64,000 nt of DNA from Treponema sp. (GCA_017470605.1 JAFUYH010000042.1:1-64000); one strand, 5' to 3'; positions 9,497-19,262 are shown, counted from the stretch's first letter. Made by a program: numbers and translations. Notes: generated by a model not told the origin, from the sequence alone.

Positions 9497-9525
9497 TTGA
9501 CAATTAAAGACTGATAAAAGATAAT
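9497..9525 (+). promoter_or_regulatory. Promoter of the phoH-pgpH-ybeY operon
   Basis: TTGACA at 9497-9502, a 17-base spacer and GATAAT at 9520-9525. The predicted start is near 9532, leaving a leader of only about 9 nt that still includes GAGG before the TTG start at 9541. Confidence 0.65.
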
Positions 9526-9540
9526 GGAAGTGAGGCTTAC

Positions 9541-10482
9541 TTGGAAGAGTATACTATAATTGTTCCAGACAACGAAGTAATGTCTTGTTTGTGTGGAACT
9601 AATGATAAAAATTTGCAGCTCATAGAAGACCACCTTGGGGTTCCTGTTTTTACAAAAGGAAATGAACTTTCTGTAGAAAACAGTAATCCTGAAATTTGCC
9701 GTAAATTCCAGTTTATAGTGGATCGCGTAATTGATGAGGTAAAGGCGGGTGGTTGTGATAGTGAAGATGTAATTCATACGGTTCTTAATACAAAAAAAAG
9801 AGCATCTGCAGAAGAACTGGTAATTATGATTCCTGGGGCTGTGCGCCGGGTTTATCCGCGAACTCAAAATCAGGCAGAATATGTTTCTCTTTTGCAGGAA
9901 AAGGATATGGTTTTTTGTACGGGTTCTGCAGGTAGCGGGAAAACTTTTCTTGCTGTGGCAGAAGCTCTGAGGCTTATTCTTTCTCATAAAAAAAATAAAC
10001 TTATTATAACGAGGCCTGTTGTAGAAGCCGGTGAAAATCTTGGCTTTCTTCCTGGAAATCTTGAAGAAAAAATTGATCCTTATCTTAGGCCTCTGCGGGA
10101 TGCTATGGAAAGCCTGCTTCCTGTAGAAAGTGTAAAAAGACTTTTTGATGCAGGAATTATAGAAGTGGCTCCGCTTGCATATATGAGGGGACGCACTTTA
10201 AATAACTGTGTTGTGATTCTGGACGAAGCACAGAATGCAAGTTTTGCCCAGATAAAAATGTTTTTAACCCGAATGGGAGAAAATTCTAAAATGTTTATAA
10301 CAGGAGATCCTACTCAGATAGATTTACCTAAAAAAACAGCTTCCGGGTTAATGCATTCTATTGAAATATTGTATAAAATAGAAGATATAGGTTTTATGGA
10401 ACTTACTTCGGAAGACGTTGTAAGAAACGGTTTGGTAAAACAGATTGTAAGGGCTTATGAAAATGAAAAAGAACACTTCTAA
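9541..10482 (+). CDS. phoH: PhoH-family ATPase (YbeZ-like)
   Basis: A 313-residue cytoplasmic P-loop ATPase. It has an N-terminal KH-like region (1-95) and then the PhoH domain with Walker A GSAGSGKT near residue 125, ITRPVVEAGENLGFLPG, and Walker B VVILDEAQN. The family is linked to RNA metabolism and commonly sits beside ybeY, as here two genes downstream. The TTG start is chosen because GTGAGG lies 5 bases upstream and no ATG fits the KH-like region. Its 3' end overlaps pgpH by 26 bases. Confidence 0.92.
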   Translation: MEEYTIIVPDNEVMSCLCGTNDKNLQLIEDHLGVPVFTKGNELSVENSNPEICRKFQFIVDRVIDEVKAGGCDSEDVIHTVLNTKKRASAEELVIMIPGAVRRVYPRTQNQAEYVSLLQEKDMVFCTGSAGSGKTFLAVAEALRLILSHKKNKLIITRPVVEAGENLGFLPGNLEEKIDPYLRPLRDAMESLLPVESVKRLFDAGIIEVAPLAYMRGRTLNNCVVILDEAQNASFAQIKMFLTRMGENSKMFITGDPTQIDLPKKTASGLMHSIEILYKIEDIGFMELTSEDVVRNGLVKQIVRAYENEKEHF

Positions 10483-12166
10483 AAAAAATCCTGAAAAAAA
10501 CTCTTTTGTTTTGGGACTTGAATCCATAGGAAGATATGTGAGGGAAAAATATCAGTTTCTCTTGCTGGCACTTGCCGGAATTGTAATTGTTTCTATGCTG
10601 TGTTTTATAAAAATTTCTACGGCACAGAGCATTGCATCTTTTTCTATTTCAGATTTTGAAATAGGACAGATTGCAGATAGAACTATTGTGGCAGACAGAA
10701 CTCTTTCTCCAGATGATTTTGATCCTGTTTCAATCCAAAAAGGTGAAAAAATCATAAAAAAAGGATTTGCCATAACAGAAGAGTCGTATGCAAAACTGAA
10801 AAAAATGGCAACCTCACCTGTGTATATTGATTACAGGGCTTTTGCAAATAACGAACTTTTTATTCTTCTGATTGCCTTAATCTGGTATCTGTTATATACA
10901 TTTGTTCCTGTAAAAAGAAATATGCTTTTTAGGGAGCATCTGCTGAATGTAATATTCTTTGTTTTTGTTTATGCAATGACGGCATTTTTAGGAAAATTCG
11001 GGATTTTTTCTTCTCCCTATGCTATCTGCATCGTAATTCCTTCTGCCTTAGTCATAATGCTTGTAACAATCTTGTACGGAAACTTTTCTGCAGAACTCTT
11101 TTCTTTCATTCTTTCTTTTGGCGTACTGAACGCAAGCGGCTGGCAGATTCCAACCTTTATTTTTACGCTTTCAATCTGTCTTTTTTCTTCAGTTTTAGTT
11201 CGCAAAATAGAACGGCGTCTGGATCTGGTTTTTGTATCCCTCATTTTAGCCCTGCTGGAAATGGTTCTTACACTTCTTATCATGGTAATTTTTAATGAGA
11301 ATTTCACTGAGCTGCCAAAACTTCTTATAGGAATTGCTATAAACGGCTTCCTTTCGGGCATACTTACATTGGGCTTCCTTACGCCTCTTGAAATTATTCT
11401 GAATACTGCTTCTGTATTCCGCCTTATGGATTTAAGTGACCTGAACACTCCTCTTATGAGAAAAATGCTGGTAAGTGCAGGCGGAACTTATAATCATTCC
11501 ATGATGGTAGCCCAGCTGGCAGAAAATGCCTGCCGTGCAATTGGTGCAAATGCCCTGATTGCAAGAGTAGGCGCCTATTATCACGATATTGGAAAGATAG
11601 AACAGCCAGAATACTTTGTAGAAAACCAGAAGGGGCAGAATAAGCATGATTCAATTTCACCGACTCTTTCTGCATCAGTTTTAAAAAGCCATGTACGCAA
11701 GGGCGTAGAAAAGGCGCGGCAGATGCATCTTCCACAGGTAATTATTGATATTATCGCAGAGCATCATGGAAACAGTGTTATTGCATATTTTTATAACGAA
11801 GCAAAGGAAAAAGACCCGAGCCTTTCTCCAGAAGATTTTTCATATCCAGGCCCGCCACCTTCTACGCGGGAATCTGCTGTAGTAATGCTGGCCGACACTG
11901 TAGAGGCCGCCTGTCATACTCTGGAAAATCCGTCTGTTCCTCGTCTTGAAAAATTCATTACGACTCTTGTGAACGGTAAGGTAGAACATAATCAGCTGGA
12001 TAACTGCGGACTTACCTTCCGCGATGTTTCAAAAATAAAAGAAGCCTTTGTTCAGGTTCTGGCAGGTTATTATCATACAAGAATTGAATATCCTGACCAG
12101 AAAGATCCTTCTGAACAGGAAGAAAAAGAACCTGAAGTGAAAACGGAGAAAAAAGATGGCAAATAG
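10457..12166 (+). CDS. pgpH: 7TM-HD membrane phosphodiesterase (PgpH type, short ectodomain)
   Basis: 569 residues: one N-terminal membrane segment (about 36-54), a short external segment (about 55-133), roughly seven membrane helices (about 133-320) and a cytoplasmic HD domain (about 340-530). HD ligands are seen in YNHSMM, YYHDIGK (His376-Asp377) and EHHGN (His436). PgpH proteins hydrolyse cyclic di-AMP in Firmicutes; that substrate is inferred here. Classical members exceed 700 residues. This one retains only the last part of the 7TMR-HDED ectodomain (QKGEKIIKKGFAITEE). It overlaps phoH by 26 bases and ybeY by 11. Confidence 0.88.
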   Translation: MKMKKNTSKKNPEKNSFVLGLESIGRYVREKYQFLLLALAGIVIVSMLCFIKISTAQSIASFSISDFEIGQIADRTIVADRTLSPDDFDPVSIQKGEKIIKKGFAITEESYAKLKKMATSPVYIDYRAFANNELFILLIALIWYLLYTFVPVKRNMLFREHLLNVIFFVFVYAMTAFLGKFGIFSSPYAICIVIPSALVIMLVTILYGNFSAELFSFILSFGVLNASGWQIPTFIFTLSICLFSSVLVRKIERRLDLVFVSLILALLEMVLTLLIMVIFNENFTELPKLLIGIAINGFLSGILTLGFLTPLEIILNTASVFRLMDLSDLNTPLMRKMLVSAGGTYNHSMMVAQLAENACRAIGANALIARVGAYYHDIGKIEQPEYFVENQKGQNKHDSISPTLSASVLKSHVRKGVEKARQMHLPQVIIDIIAEHHGNSVIAYFYNEAKEKDPSLSPEDFSYPGPPPSTRESAVVMLADTVEAACHTLENPSVPRLEKFITTLVNGKVEHNQLDNCGLTFRDVSKIKEAFVQVLAGYYHTRIEYPDQKDPSEQEEKEPEVKTEKKDGK

Positions 12167-12635
12167 AATTCTTGTGAGCATGTATGAGGGAATGGAGCCT
12201 CCTGCCTGGTTTGACAATCTTGAAGATTTTGCCAGGACTGCATTGAATGCTCTGGGCTATGACGGAGAAGAAATTTCAATTCTTCTTTGTAATGATGAAT
12301 ATATCCGCCAGTTAAATAACAGTTACCGGGGCATAGACAGCCCTACAGATGTTCTTTCTTTTGAAAATGATGAAGAATATGATGATGAAGAAGGGCATTG
12401 GAAATGTGCCGGTGATATTGCAATCAGTCTTGATATGCTCCCTGTAAATGCCCGCTATTTTGAAGTGGATTCCGACAGCGAATTAAAAAGACTGCTTGTT
12501 CACGGAATCCTGCATCTGAACGGATTGGATCATGGAGAAGAACATATAGAAAAAGGAATAGAACCTTCCTGCGAAATGCTAAAGATTCAGGAAGAAGTTT
12601 TATTGAAACTTAAGGATGAAAAAATAATAAAATGA
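12156..12635 (+). CDS. ybeY: Endoribonuclease YbeY
   Basis: A 159-residue zinc-dependent endoribonuclease involved in 16S rRNA 3' maturation and ribosome quality control. The metal motif is HGILHLNGLDH with His116, His120 and His126. The upstream family segment NSYRGIDSPTDVLSFEND is also present. It overlaps both neighbours (11 bases with pgpH, ATGA with the next gene), so translation is probably coupled. The phoH-pgpH-ybeY-tlyC order is a common conserved cluster. Confidence 0.96.
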   Translation: MANRILVSMYEGMEPPAWFDNLEDFARTALNALGYDGEEISILLCNDEYIRQLNNSYRGIDSPTDVLSFENDEEYDDEEGHWKCAGDIAISLDMLPVNARYFEVDSDSELKRLLVHGILHLNGLDHGEEHIEKGIEPSCEMLKIQEEVLLKLKDEKIIK

Positions 12636-13420
12636 GTTTGTTCAAGAAAAAAAAGAAGGCCAGTGCGGCAGAAGAAGTTGATGCTGCCCAACAGGAAATT
12701 CTTAACGAAGAAAAAAAAGACATGATACAGGGTGTAGAAGACCTTTCAAAAACTTCTGTTAAGGAAGTTATGGTTCCCCGCATAGATATTGATTTTATTG
12801 CTTCTGATATAAGTCAGGAAGAACTTTTTGCCAGTATTCTTAACAGCGGACATTCACGCCTTCCTGTTTATACAGATTCTATTGATAATGTGATTGGTGT
12901 GCTTTATGTAAAAGATATTATAAAGTGCATGGCAGAAAAAAAAGAAATCGACCTTCAGAAAATTGTACGCAAGGCATATTTTGTTCCAGAAACCAAGCGT
13001 ATTGATACCCTTCTGCGCGAATTTAAAAGACGTCATCTTCATATTGCTATAGCCATTGATGAATATGGCGGAATTTCCGGGCTTGTGACAATGGAAGATA
13101 TTATTGAAGAGATTGTCGGTGATATTCAGGATGAATTTGATAAGGAGCAGGAAGATATTCTGAAAATCTCTGATAACGTCTGGATTTGTGATGCCCGCGT
13201 AAATCTTGGCGATTTGAATGAAGCTTTGGAAACAGAATTCCCTGATGAAGATTTTGACAGTCTTGGTGGTTTTGTATTTGATTTGTTCGGTAAAGTTCCT
13301 GTAAAATATGAGAAGGCTTCCTGGAATGGATTTGATTTTATCATTCAGGACATGGAAGGCCACAGAATTAATTTTGTGAAGGTGATTAAAAATATAGAGG
13401 ATGAAGATTCCCATGAGTAA
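12632..13420 (+). CDS. CBS-pair CorC/TlyC-like protein
   Basis: A 262-residue soluble protein. It begins with a lysine-rich segment, followed by two CBS domains (about 48-170; VMVPRIDID and IAIDEYGGISGLVTMEDIIEEIVGDIQDE are diagnostic). A C-terminal CorC_HlyC transporter-associated domain covers about 180-262. No membrane domain (DUF21) is present, unlike full-length CorB/C relatives. Homologues in spirochaetes are named TlyC haemolysin; the better supported role of the family is in divalent-cation efflux regulation. The start overlaps the ybeY stop (ATGA). Confidence 0.88.
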   Translation: MSLFKKKKKASAAEEVDAAQQEILNEEKKDMIQGVEDLSKTSVKEVMVPRIDIDFIASDISQEELFASILNSGHSRLPVYTDSIDNVIGVLYVKDIIKCMAEKKEIDLQKIVRKAYFVPETKRIDTLLREFKRRHLHIAIAIDEYGGISGLVTMEDIIEEIVGDIQDEFDKEQEDILKISDNVWICDARVNLGDLNEALETEFPDEDFDSLGGFVFDLFGKVPVKYEKASWNGFDFIIQDMEGHRINFVKVIKNIEDEDSHE

Positions 13421-15482
13421 AAAATCTGCTGTATTTTCCATTTTTCTTTTTTCTGTAATGGCAGCCTCTTTTTCTGCAAGCCGGACTCCAAAAGAATTAT
13501 ATAATCTTGCTTTTGAGTTCGAGTCGGATGAAAACTGGTATGATGCTTCCCAATATTATCTGGAAGTTGTAAACGAAAATCCTGCTTATAGCGATGCCTG
13601 GTTCCGTCTTGCAAACTGCTGTTACCGTTTGGGAGAGTATGACCTTGCTTTTCAGTATCTTGAAAATGCAGAACGCTACGAAAAATCAAATTCTTCCATT
13701 CAAAATATGAAGGGAATGATTCTTCTTGCACTGGGAAGAATTGATGATGCAAGACAGATTTTTTACGAAGTTCTGAAAAAATATCCAAATGATATTGATG
13801 CTCATTTTGGTCTGGCAGAAATTGAACTTTATGACGGAAAATATTCTGGCGCGGAGCAGCAGTATACGGAAGCCTTAAAAAGGCAGGCTTCAAACAGAAA
13901 GGCACTGCTTTCTCTGGCCTTGTTATGTGCAGAACAGAAAAGATATTCCCAGTCGGAAAAATATCTCAGGCAGGCAATGCAGTATTATTCTGGAGAAGCA
14001 GAAGTCCACTACCTTGCAGCCCTTATTTATAATATGAAGGGCGATTTTACCAATGCAGAAAAACATGAAAGGATTGCTGTAGAAATAAAAGGTGATTATG
14101 AGCCTGCCTATGAGCTTCTGGCAAATACTTTATATTCTCAGAAACGTTACAGAGAAGTAATAGACCTTTGTGATTATCTGATTTTAAAGAACCGCAGCAA
14201 TCAGGCTGCCTGGTACTTAAAAGGTGTTGCTCAGGATAAGATAGGACTTACTGCTGATGCAATTTCTACATGGGCCAGCGGCTTAAAAGTTCACCCGCAA
14301 GATGAACTGATGCGCATGATGCTTGAACTTACTGTCAGAAACAGTCTGCCTCTGGATGATGCAAGAAGAAAAGAGTGGGCTCAGTATCACATAGAAATTG
14401 CCCGCCAGTATGACAGCCGTTATGACAAGGCTGGCAGTACCTATGAATATCAAAGGGCACTTATTCTGGATCCTTCTAATCAGGAAGCAAGACTTGCCTA
14501 TGCAGACATTCTTGAACTGAATGGAATGCATGAACTTTATCTTTCTCAGTTGAATTTTGTAAAAGAAAATTCAGAATCAGATATTCCAAAGTCCCTTTCT
14601 GATACTATAGAAGCCTATACTTCGCTTTTGCAGAATACGCTTGCAAAAAAATGGAAGGTAGAACCTTTTTATCTGGATAAAATCCGCTGGAATATTGCCG
14701 TTTTCTATACAGAAGAGGCTTCATTAATGAATCATGCAGAAGCAAACAGGCTTACCGCCCTTGCCGCAGGTGATTTTTTTTCCGGGGTTGCAGTTACTTC
14801 TGTAAAAACTCAGGTGACTCCTGTTTCTGGATATGGAGAAGCCTTTAAGAATGCCCGCAGTAATAATTTTGACTATTTTGTTGTAATTTCTATGAATGAA
14901 GGTAGTGAGGACCTTACTCTTTCTTCCGTGCTTTATTCCGGCAGGACTGGAGCAGAAGTTTCAAGAAGCAGGTTTTATGCTACCGGCAACAACCGTTTTT
15001 CTACAGTTCTGCGCCGTTTCAGAAATCAGATTCTGGAAGAACTGACCGTTCGCGGAAAAATCCTCAGCAGAAACGGAAAAACAGTTCTTATAGATTTAGG
15101 ACGTTCAGAAAATATTGTAAAAGATGCAGAATTTAAGATTATCAGAAAAGGCTGTCTTAAAACTGCTGATTCAGGAGAAGGGCTTTTTTACAAGGATGAA
15201 GATGTACTTGGAGTTTTAACTGTAACAGAAGCAGGTGAAGAAATTTCTGAGGCAGAAATTTCTTATCATGGTTTTTATGATAAGATAAATATTGATGATG
15301 AAATAATTCTTGTTTCCCAGCCTGAAGAAAATGCCCAGAGCGGAATTGATACTGTTCCTAATGCTGATGAAAACGGAAATCCTCTGGTAAATAATGAAGT
15401 TCTTGGTAGTGAACTTGTTTCAGAAATTAAAAAGGCTGTAGATCATCCGGCTTTACTGGATTTCTTGAGGTCTATTTACTAA
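13413..15482 (+). CDS. Secreted TPR-repeat protein
   Basis: About 689 residues. A signal peptide (MSKKSAVFSIFLFSVMAASFSAS) is followed by about ten tetratricopeptide repeats (roughly 20-390; for example DAWFRLANCCYRLGEYDLAFQYLENAERY). The C-terminal half is of unknown fold and ends in a mixed-charge tail. It is probably a periplasmic or envelope scaffold. An ATG at 13401 in the same frame would add MKIP; 13413 gives the cleaner signal peptide. It overlaps the tlyC-like gene by 8 bases and is the last gene of this operon. It meets the reverse-strand gene with a 4-base overlap of stop codons. Confidence 0.8.
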   Translation: MSKKSAVFSIFLFSVMAASFSASRTPKELYNLAFEFESDENWYDASQYYLEVVNENPAYSDAWFRLANCCYRLGEYDLAFQYLENAERYEKSNSSIQNMKGMILLALGRIDDARQIFYEVLKKYPNDIDAHFGLAEIELYDGKYSGAEQQYTEALKRQASNRKALLSLALLCAEQKRYSQSEKYLRQAMQYYSGEAEVHYLAALIYNMKGDFTNAEKHERIAVEIKGDYEPAYELLANTLYSQKRYREVIDLCDYLILKNRSNQAAWYLKGVAQDKIGLTADAISTWASGLKVHPQDELMRMMLELTVRNSLPLDDARRKEWAQYHIEIARQYDSRYDKAGSTYEYQRALILDPSNQEARLAYADILELNGMHELYLSQLNFVKENSESDIPKSLSDTIEAYTSLLQNTLAKKWKVEPFYLDKIRWNIAVFYTEEASLMNHAEANRLTALAAGDFFSGVAVTSVKTQVTPVSGYGEAFKNARSNNFDYFVVISMNEGSEDLTLSSVLYSGRTGAEVSRSRFYATGNNRFSTVLRRFRNQILEELTVRGKILSRNGKTVLIDLGRSENIVKDAEFKIIRKGCLKTADSGEGLFYKDEDVLGVLTVTEAGEEISEAEISYHGFYDKINIDDEIILVSQPEENAQSGIDTVPNADENGNPLVNNEVLGSELVSEIKKAVDHPALLDFLRSIY

Positions 15483-16348
15483 AGTCTGTCTAAAGAAGAG
15501 TCAAGCCATTTTTTTACCAGCGTAGGGTAGGCATGTTCAACTTTTACAAAAGTTTTAACAGCATTTTCGTAGTGGCCAAGAAAATATTCTGATTCTCCCA
15601 GATAAAAGAAGGCCCTGTTTCTGGTGCTTTCATTTATATTTGTTCCTGTAAGTTTTTGAATTTGTGAAACTGTTTCTTCATAATTCTGCTGAACAAAATA
15701 ATTTTTGAGGATTTCAAAAAGCAGATAATCATCACCGCCATCTGGAGAAATCAAGTCTTCCTCAAAAACATAAGGATTCAGGGACGCTGTTTTCTTTGAA
15801 GTTTTTGAGGTAAGTGAATTTGTTGCAGAAATTGTTTTGTCAGAAATAAGCCTGTCTTTTTCTTTATCAGTATTTTCTACAAAATCAATATATGGAAGCG
15901 GAGTTTCTCGCATACTTCCGTCCGGGTAAAATTTTTCATATTCAGTCTTTTTGGGTTCACGTCTTTTTATTTCTGTTGTAACTTTTACTCCGTTTACTGT
16001 TGAGTTGAAAGAAAGAAGAATCAGGTCATAAGGGGCTTTTGTTACGGCAATTACGGCATAAAAATATTCATTCATGTCAGGAACAATATCTGTGTAGCCG
16101 GTAAAATCGGGAGCAAGGCTTGCAAGAGGATTTAGTGATGCAATTTGTGAATATGAAGTAATCTGTTTGTTGCTTCTGTAAATTTGCAGTGATGTTATTT
16201 CCTCATCTGGATTTTCAGGTAGAGCCCAGAAAATATTAATCCTGTTGTTCTTGCCGGGCATGGCCTGAATGTCCTGAACAATTGGTCGTTCTGCAAAAAG
16301 CAGGCTTGCGGAAATAAAAATAATCAGTGCAGACAGAAACTTTTTCAT
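15479..16348 (-). CDS. Secreted protein with FN3-like domain, function unknown
   Basis: A 289-residue protein with a clear signal peptide (MKKFLSALIIFISASLLFA). Residues about 25-110 look like a fibronectin type III-like fold (INIFWALPENPDEEITSLQIYRS). After a low-complexity linker, residues about 215-285 form a TPR-like helical repeat (FFYLGESEYFLGHYENAVKTF). The ATG at 16348 is preferred because GAGAGG precedes it. It stands alone on the reverse strand between the TPR gene and prfB. I do not recognise a specific function. Confidence 0.75.
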   Translation of the reverse strand: MKKFLSALIIFISASLLFAERPIVQDIQAMPGKNNRINIFWALPENPDEEITSLQIYRSNKQITSYSQIASLNPLASLAPDFTGYTDIVPDMNEYFYAVIAVTKAPYDLILLSFNSTVNGVKVTTEIKRREPKKTEYEKFYPDGSMRETPLPYIDFVENTDKEKDRLISDKTISATNSLTSKTSKKTASLNPYVFEEDLISPDGGDDYLLFEILKNYFVQQNYEETVSQIQKLTGTNINESTRNRAFFYLGESEYFLGHYENAVKTFVKVEHAYPTLVKKWLDSSLDRL

Positions 16349-16389
16349 AATTCCTCTCAATATATCTTCCTTATATAATATAGTTAGAA

Positions 16390-16418
16390 TTGCAGAAAAT
16401 CAAGTTTACTGATATTCT
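16390..16418 (+). promoter_or_regulatory. Promoter of prfB, abutting the start codon
   Basis: TTGCAG at 16390-16395, a 17-base spacer and TATTCT at 16413-16418. Seven bases then lead to the ATG at 16426, so the mRNA is predicted to begin at or one base before the start codon. There is no ribosome site. Confidence 0.55.
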
Positions 16419-16425
16419 ATAGCGT

Positions 16426-17560
16426 ATGTTAGAAGAAATAAAATTACCTATTGAACAGTTAAAAGAAGATATTATGAATGTTTGGGGGCGTCTTTGACTC
16501 CGCTGCCATAGATAAGTCGATTGCGGAAAAAGAAAAGCTTACGGAAGCTCCTGGTTTTTGGGATGACCATGAAGCTGCAGAAAAAGTTATGTCTCAGATT
16601 CGACGCCTGAAGGGGCGGGTAGAGCCATGGAGAAAACTCCTTGCAGATATGGATGACCTTTCTGCCATGTATGAGCTTGCAGAAGAATCCGGGGCGGCAG
16701 AAGATGAAGAAGAAGTGCAGAGCCTTTATGCCGCTGCAAAAGAAACCTTTGAAAAACTTAATGTACTGAACCTTTTGAGCGGGGAAGTAGACCAGAGTGA
16801 TGCCTTCCTTACGGTTCATGCGGGGGCAGGTGGAACAGAAGCCTGTGACTGGGCCTTTATGCTCAGCCGTATGTATTTGCGCTGGGCAGAACGTCACGGC
16901 TATAAAACAGAAGTTGTAGATGAGCTTGAAGCCGAAGGCGGAATTAAAAATATTACAATTCAGATTTCCGGTGACTTTGTTTACGGCTATCTGAAAGGGG
17001 AAGGCGGTATTCACCGTCTTGTCCGCATAAGTCCTTTTGATGCTAATGCAAGACGTCACACCAGTTTTGCCTCTGTTTATGTCTATCCTGTTCTGGATGA
17101 TACTATTGAAGTAGAAGTCAGGCCGGAAGACCTTCGTGTAGATACTTACCGTGCAGGCGGAAAGGGCGGTCAGCACGTAAACAAAACAGACTCTGCTGTT
17201 CGCTTTACTCATATTCCTACTGGTATTGTAGTTGCCTGCCAGACAGAGCGCAGCCAGCTTATGAACCGACAGACTTGTATGAACATGCTTAAAGCCCGTC
17301 TTTATGAATATTACCGCGAGCAGAAGGAAAAAGAGAACGCAAAGTTTGCGGCTGAAAAAAAGGATATTTCTTTTGGAAGCCAGATTCGTTCTTACGTGTT
17401 CCAGCCATACACAATGGTAAAAGACCACCGTACAAAATATTCTGTAGGAAACATTCAGGGAGTTATGGACGGCGATATTGACGACTTTATGAATGCCTAC
17501 CTTGTTGCAAAATGGAAAGGGCTTCCTATGGATGGTTCCGGGGATGATGACGAAGTTTAA
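16426..17560 (+). CDS. prfB: Peptide chain release factor 2, with programmed +1 frameshift
   Basis: RF2 terminates translation at UGA and UAA. The reading frame opens at ATG 16426, runs 23 codons to CTT and meets an in-frame TGA (16495-16497). It continues in the +1 frame from GAC at 16496, giving about 377 residues. The stop-recognition tripeptide SPF is in RISPFDANARRHTSF, and the peptidyl-hydrolysis GGQ is in RAGGKGGQHVNKTDSAVR. Read without the shift, the main frame would start inside the gene at 16478 and lose the conserved N-terminus. The promoter suggests a leaderless message. Confidence 0.95.
16484..16498 (+). promoter_or_regulatory. Programmed +1 frameshift site of prfB
   Basis: The string GGGGGCGTCTTTGAC reproduces the classical RF2 site: a Shine-Dalgarno-like G-run, a one-codon spacer, the slippery CUU and UGA C. 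When RF2 is scarce the ribosome slips +1 at CUU UGA, giving autoregulation. Confidence 0.93.
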
Positions 17561-19262
17561 GACAGGGTCTGGAATTCTGATTTTTCTGACATTTTCCTTC
17601 CTCTGCCTTTGCAAGGCCTATTCTGCTGAAAGCACTTCATGGGTGATTGCGGCAGAAAAATTTTCTCTTGCAAAAGGTCAGAAAGAAAGTGCCCTGGTTC
17701 AAAATCTGTCTGAAAATCTGCCATCAAGTATTCTGGAAAAAATAGGGGAAGACCTGTATAGAAATGTCCTTGTTTCTGAAAGTCTGGAAAGAACCCGGTT
17801 CAAACTTAGAACAGAACGTCAGTCACTTTACCTTCAGCTTTCTGCTGAATATAAAAAGCGGGACCTTATTTTTCTTGAAGACTACAGTGAAAAAAAACTT
17901 AAGCAGATGCTTAAGGCAGAAGATAAAAAAATACAGGAAATAGAAAAATCTCTGGAAAAAAATCTTCAGTCTTTGCGGGAAGCAGAAGAAAATGCCTTGA
18001 AAGAAGAGGAAGTGGAAGAAAAGAAATCTGCCGTCGATTCGGAAGATGAAAATCAGTTTATGAAATTTTCTCATCTGATTAAAAAGATTTTTAAGGAAGA
18101 TGATTCCTTTGCTTCTCTGGAAAAAATTTCATTTTATAAAAATGATGTATATTCACTTTATAATCCTTCTGAAAAGGCAAAAACAGCCGGCTATGAAAGC
18201 GGCACTTTTTCAAAAGAACTGTATTCCGCGGGCATAAATACTCTTGTTACAGGAGTTTTTTCTCTTTATGGGGATTATATTTCTGTTTCTGTTTCTCTTT
18301 ACCTTTATCCGGAGGCAAAAAAAATCGGTTCGGTAATGGAAGTAGGAAACATTCAGGATATTGAGCTTCTGGCAAATTCACTTGCAGGCCAGCTTGTGCC
18401 TTTGTTTACAAATGCCCTTCCTGTAAAAATTTCTGTTGCTCTGGAACCGGCGGAAGTAAATGCAAAGAAACAGCTTTATATAGACGATGTTTTGCAGAGA
18501 AGTGATTTGTCTGAAATAACCCTGGAATCAGGACGTCATTCTTTTCAGATTACTGCTGAAGGCTATGAAGACCTTTCTTTTTCTGAATATTTTGAAGGCA
18601 ATTCTGAATATAAAATAGAAATTACCATGACTGCCAGAACTGAAGGAGAAATTCAGATTGGGCTTATAAGCCCTCTTGAAGGAAGCCTTTACATTAATGG
18701 AGAAAAGGCTGATATGATTTCTCCTCAAAAATACATTATTCAGCTGAATGGAAGTCATGCTCTGGGTGAATTTATTTCAGCAGATGAAGAGACGGCATTC
18801 TTTTACATTCCAGATTCTCTTTATATAAATTCCAGCATGGTAAAAATCAAGCCAAAACCCATGGATAGGGAAAAATATATAGATACCAGACGAAAATGGA
18901 TGTATGCCAGCTATAGTCTTTTGATGGTGTCTCTAATTCCAACTTTTTACACTTACGGAACTTTTTTAAATAAGGTAAAGCTATATAATGATTACGATAT
19001 GATTTCCTATGAAAAAGCTTCAAAATGGCAGCAGGCCAGCAGAATTTGTACTGGAGTTTCTATAGCCTGTGGCGTTTTCTGGGGATTTGAACTGGTTCGT
19101 TATTTTATGGCGGCAAATTCGGTTCTCCCTCAAAAAGCTGCTTATGGTGATGTAGATATAATAATACAGGAAAAAAATGAAGTTGAAGAAACTGATTCTG
19201 ATTCTAATCCTGATTCTGATGAAGTTTCTGATGAAGTTTCTGATGCTGATGAGATTTCTTAA
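17547..19262 (+). CDS. Secreted PEGA-domain protein with C-terminal membrane segments
   Basis: About 571 residues. A signal peptide (MTKFKTGSGILIFLTFSFLC) is followed by a glutamate/lysine-rich probable coiled coil (about 90-170). A beta-rich region contains two PEGA-like repeats (about 300-430; for example PLEGSLYINGEKADMISPQK). Two hydrophobic helices lie near residues 450-530, followed by an acidic Asp/Ser tail made of short repeats. PEGA domains are often surface or envelope linked; no enzymatic motif is seen. The start overlaps the end of prfB; ATGs at 17544 and 17532 are alternatives. It is probably co-transcribed with prfB and possibly ftsY. Confidence 0.7.
   Translation: MTKFKTGSGILIFLTFSFLCLCKAYSAESTSWVIAAEKFSLAKGQKESALVQNLSENLPSSILEKIGEDLYRNVLVSESLERTRFKLRTERQSLYLQLSAEYKKRDLIFLEDYSEKKLKQMLKAEDKKIQEIEKSLEKNLQSLREAEENALKEEEVEEKKSAVDSEDENQFMKFSHLIKKIFKEDDSFASLEKISFYKNDVYSLYNPSEKAKTAGYESGTFSKELYSAGINTLVTGVFSLYGDYISVSVSLYLYPEAKKIGSVMEVGNIQDIELLANSLAGQLVPLFTNALPVKISVALEPAEVNAKKQLYIDDVLQRSDLSEITLESGRHSFQITAEGYEDLSFSEYFEGNSEYKIEITMTARTEGEIQIGLISPLEGSLYINGEKADMISPQKYIIQLNGSHALGEFISADEETAFFYIPDSLYINSSMVKIKPKPMDREKYIDTRRKWMYASYSLLMVSLIPTFYTYGTFLNKVKLYNDYDMISYEKASKWQQASRICTGVSIACGVFWGFELVRYFMAANSVLPQKAAYGDVDIIIQEKNEVEETDSDSNPDSDEVSDEVSDADEIS

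Noticed and set aside
16472-17614. Long reverse-strand open frame (380 codons) over prfB
   Set aside because: prfB has full family motifs on the other strand; the reverse translation is low-complexity and unlike any protein.
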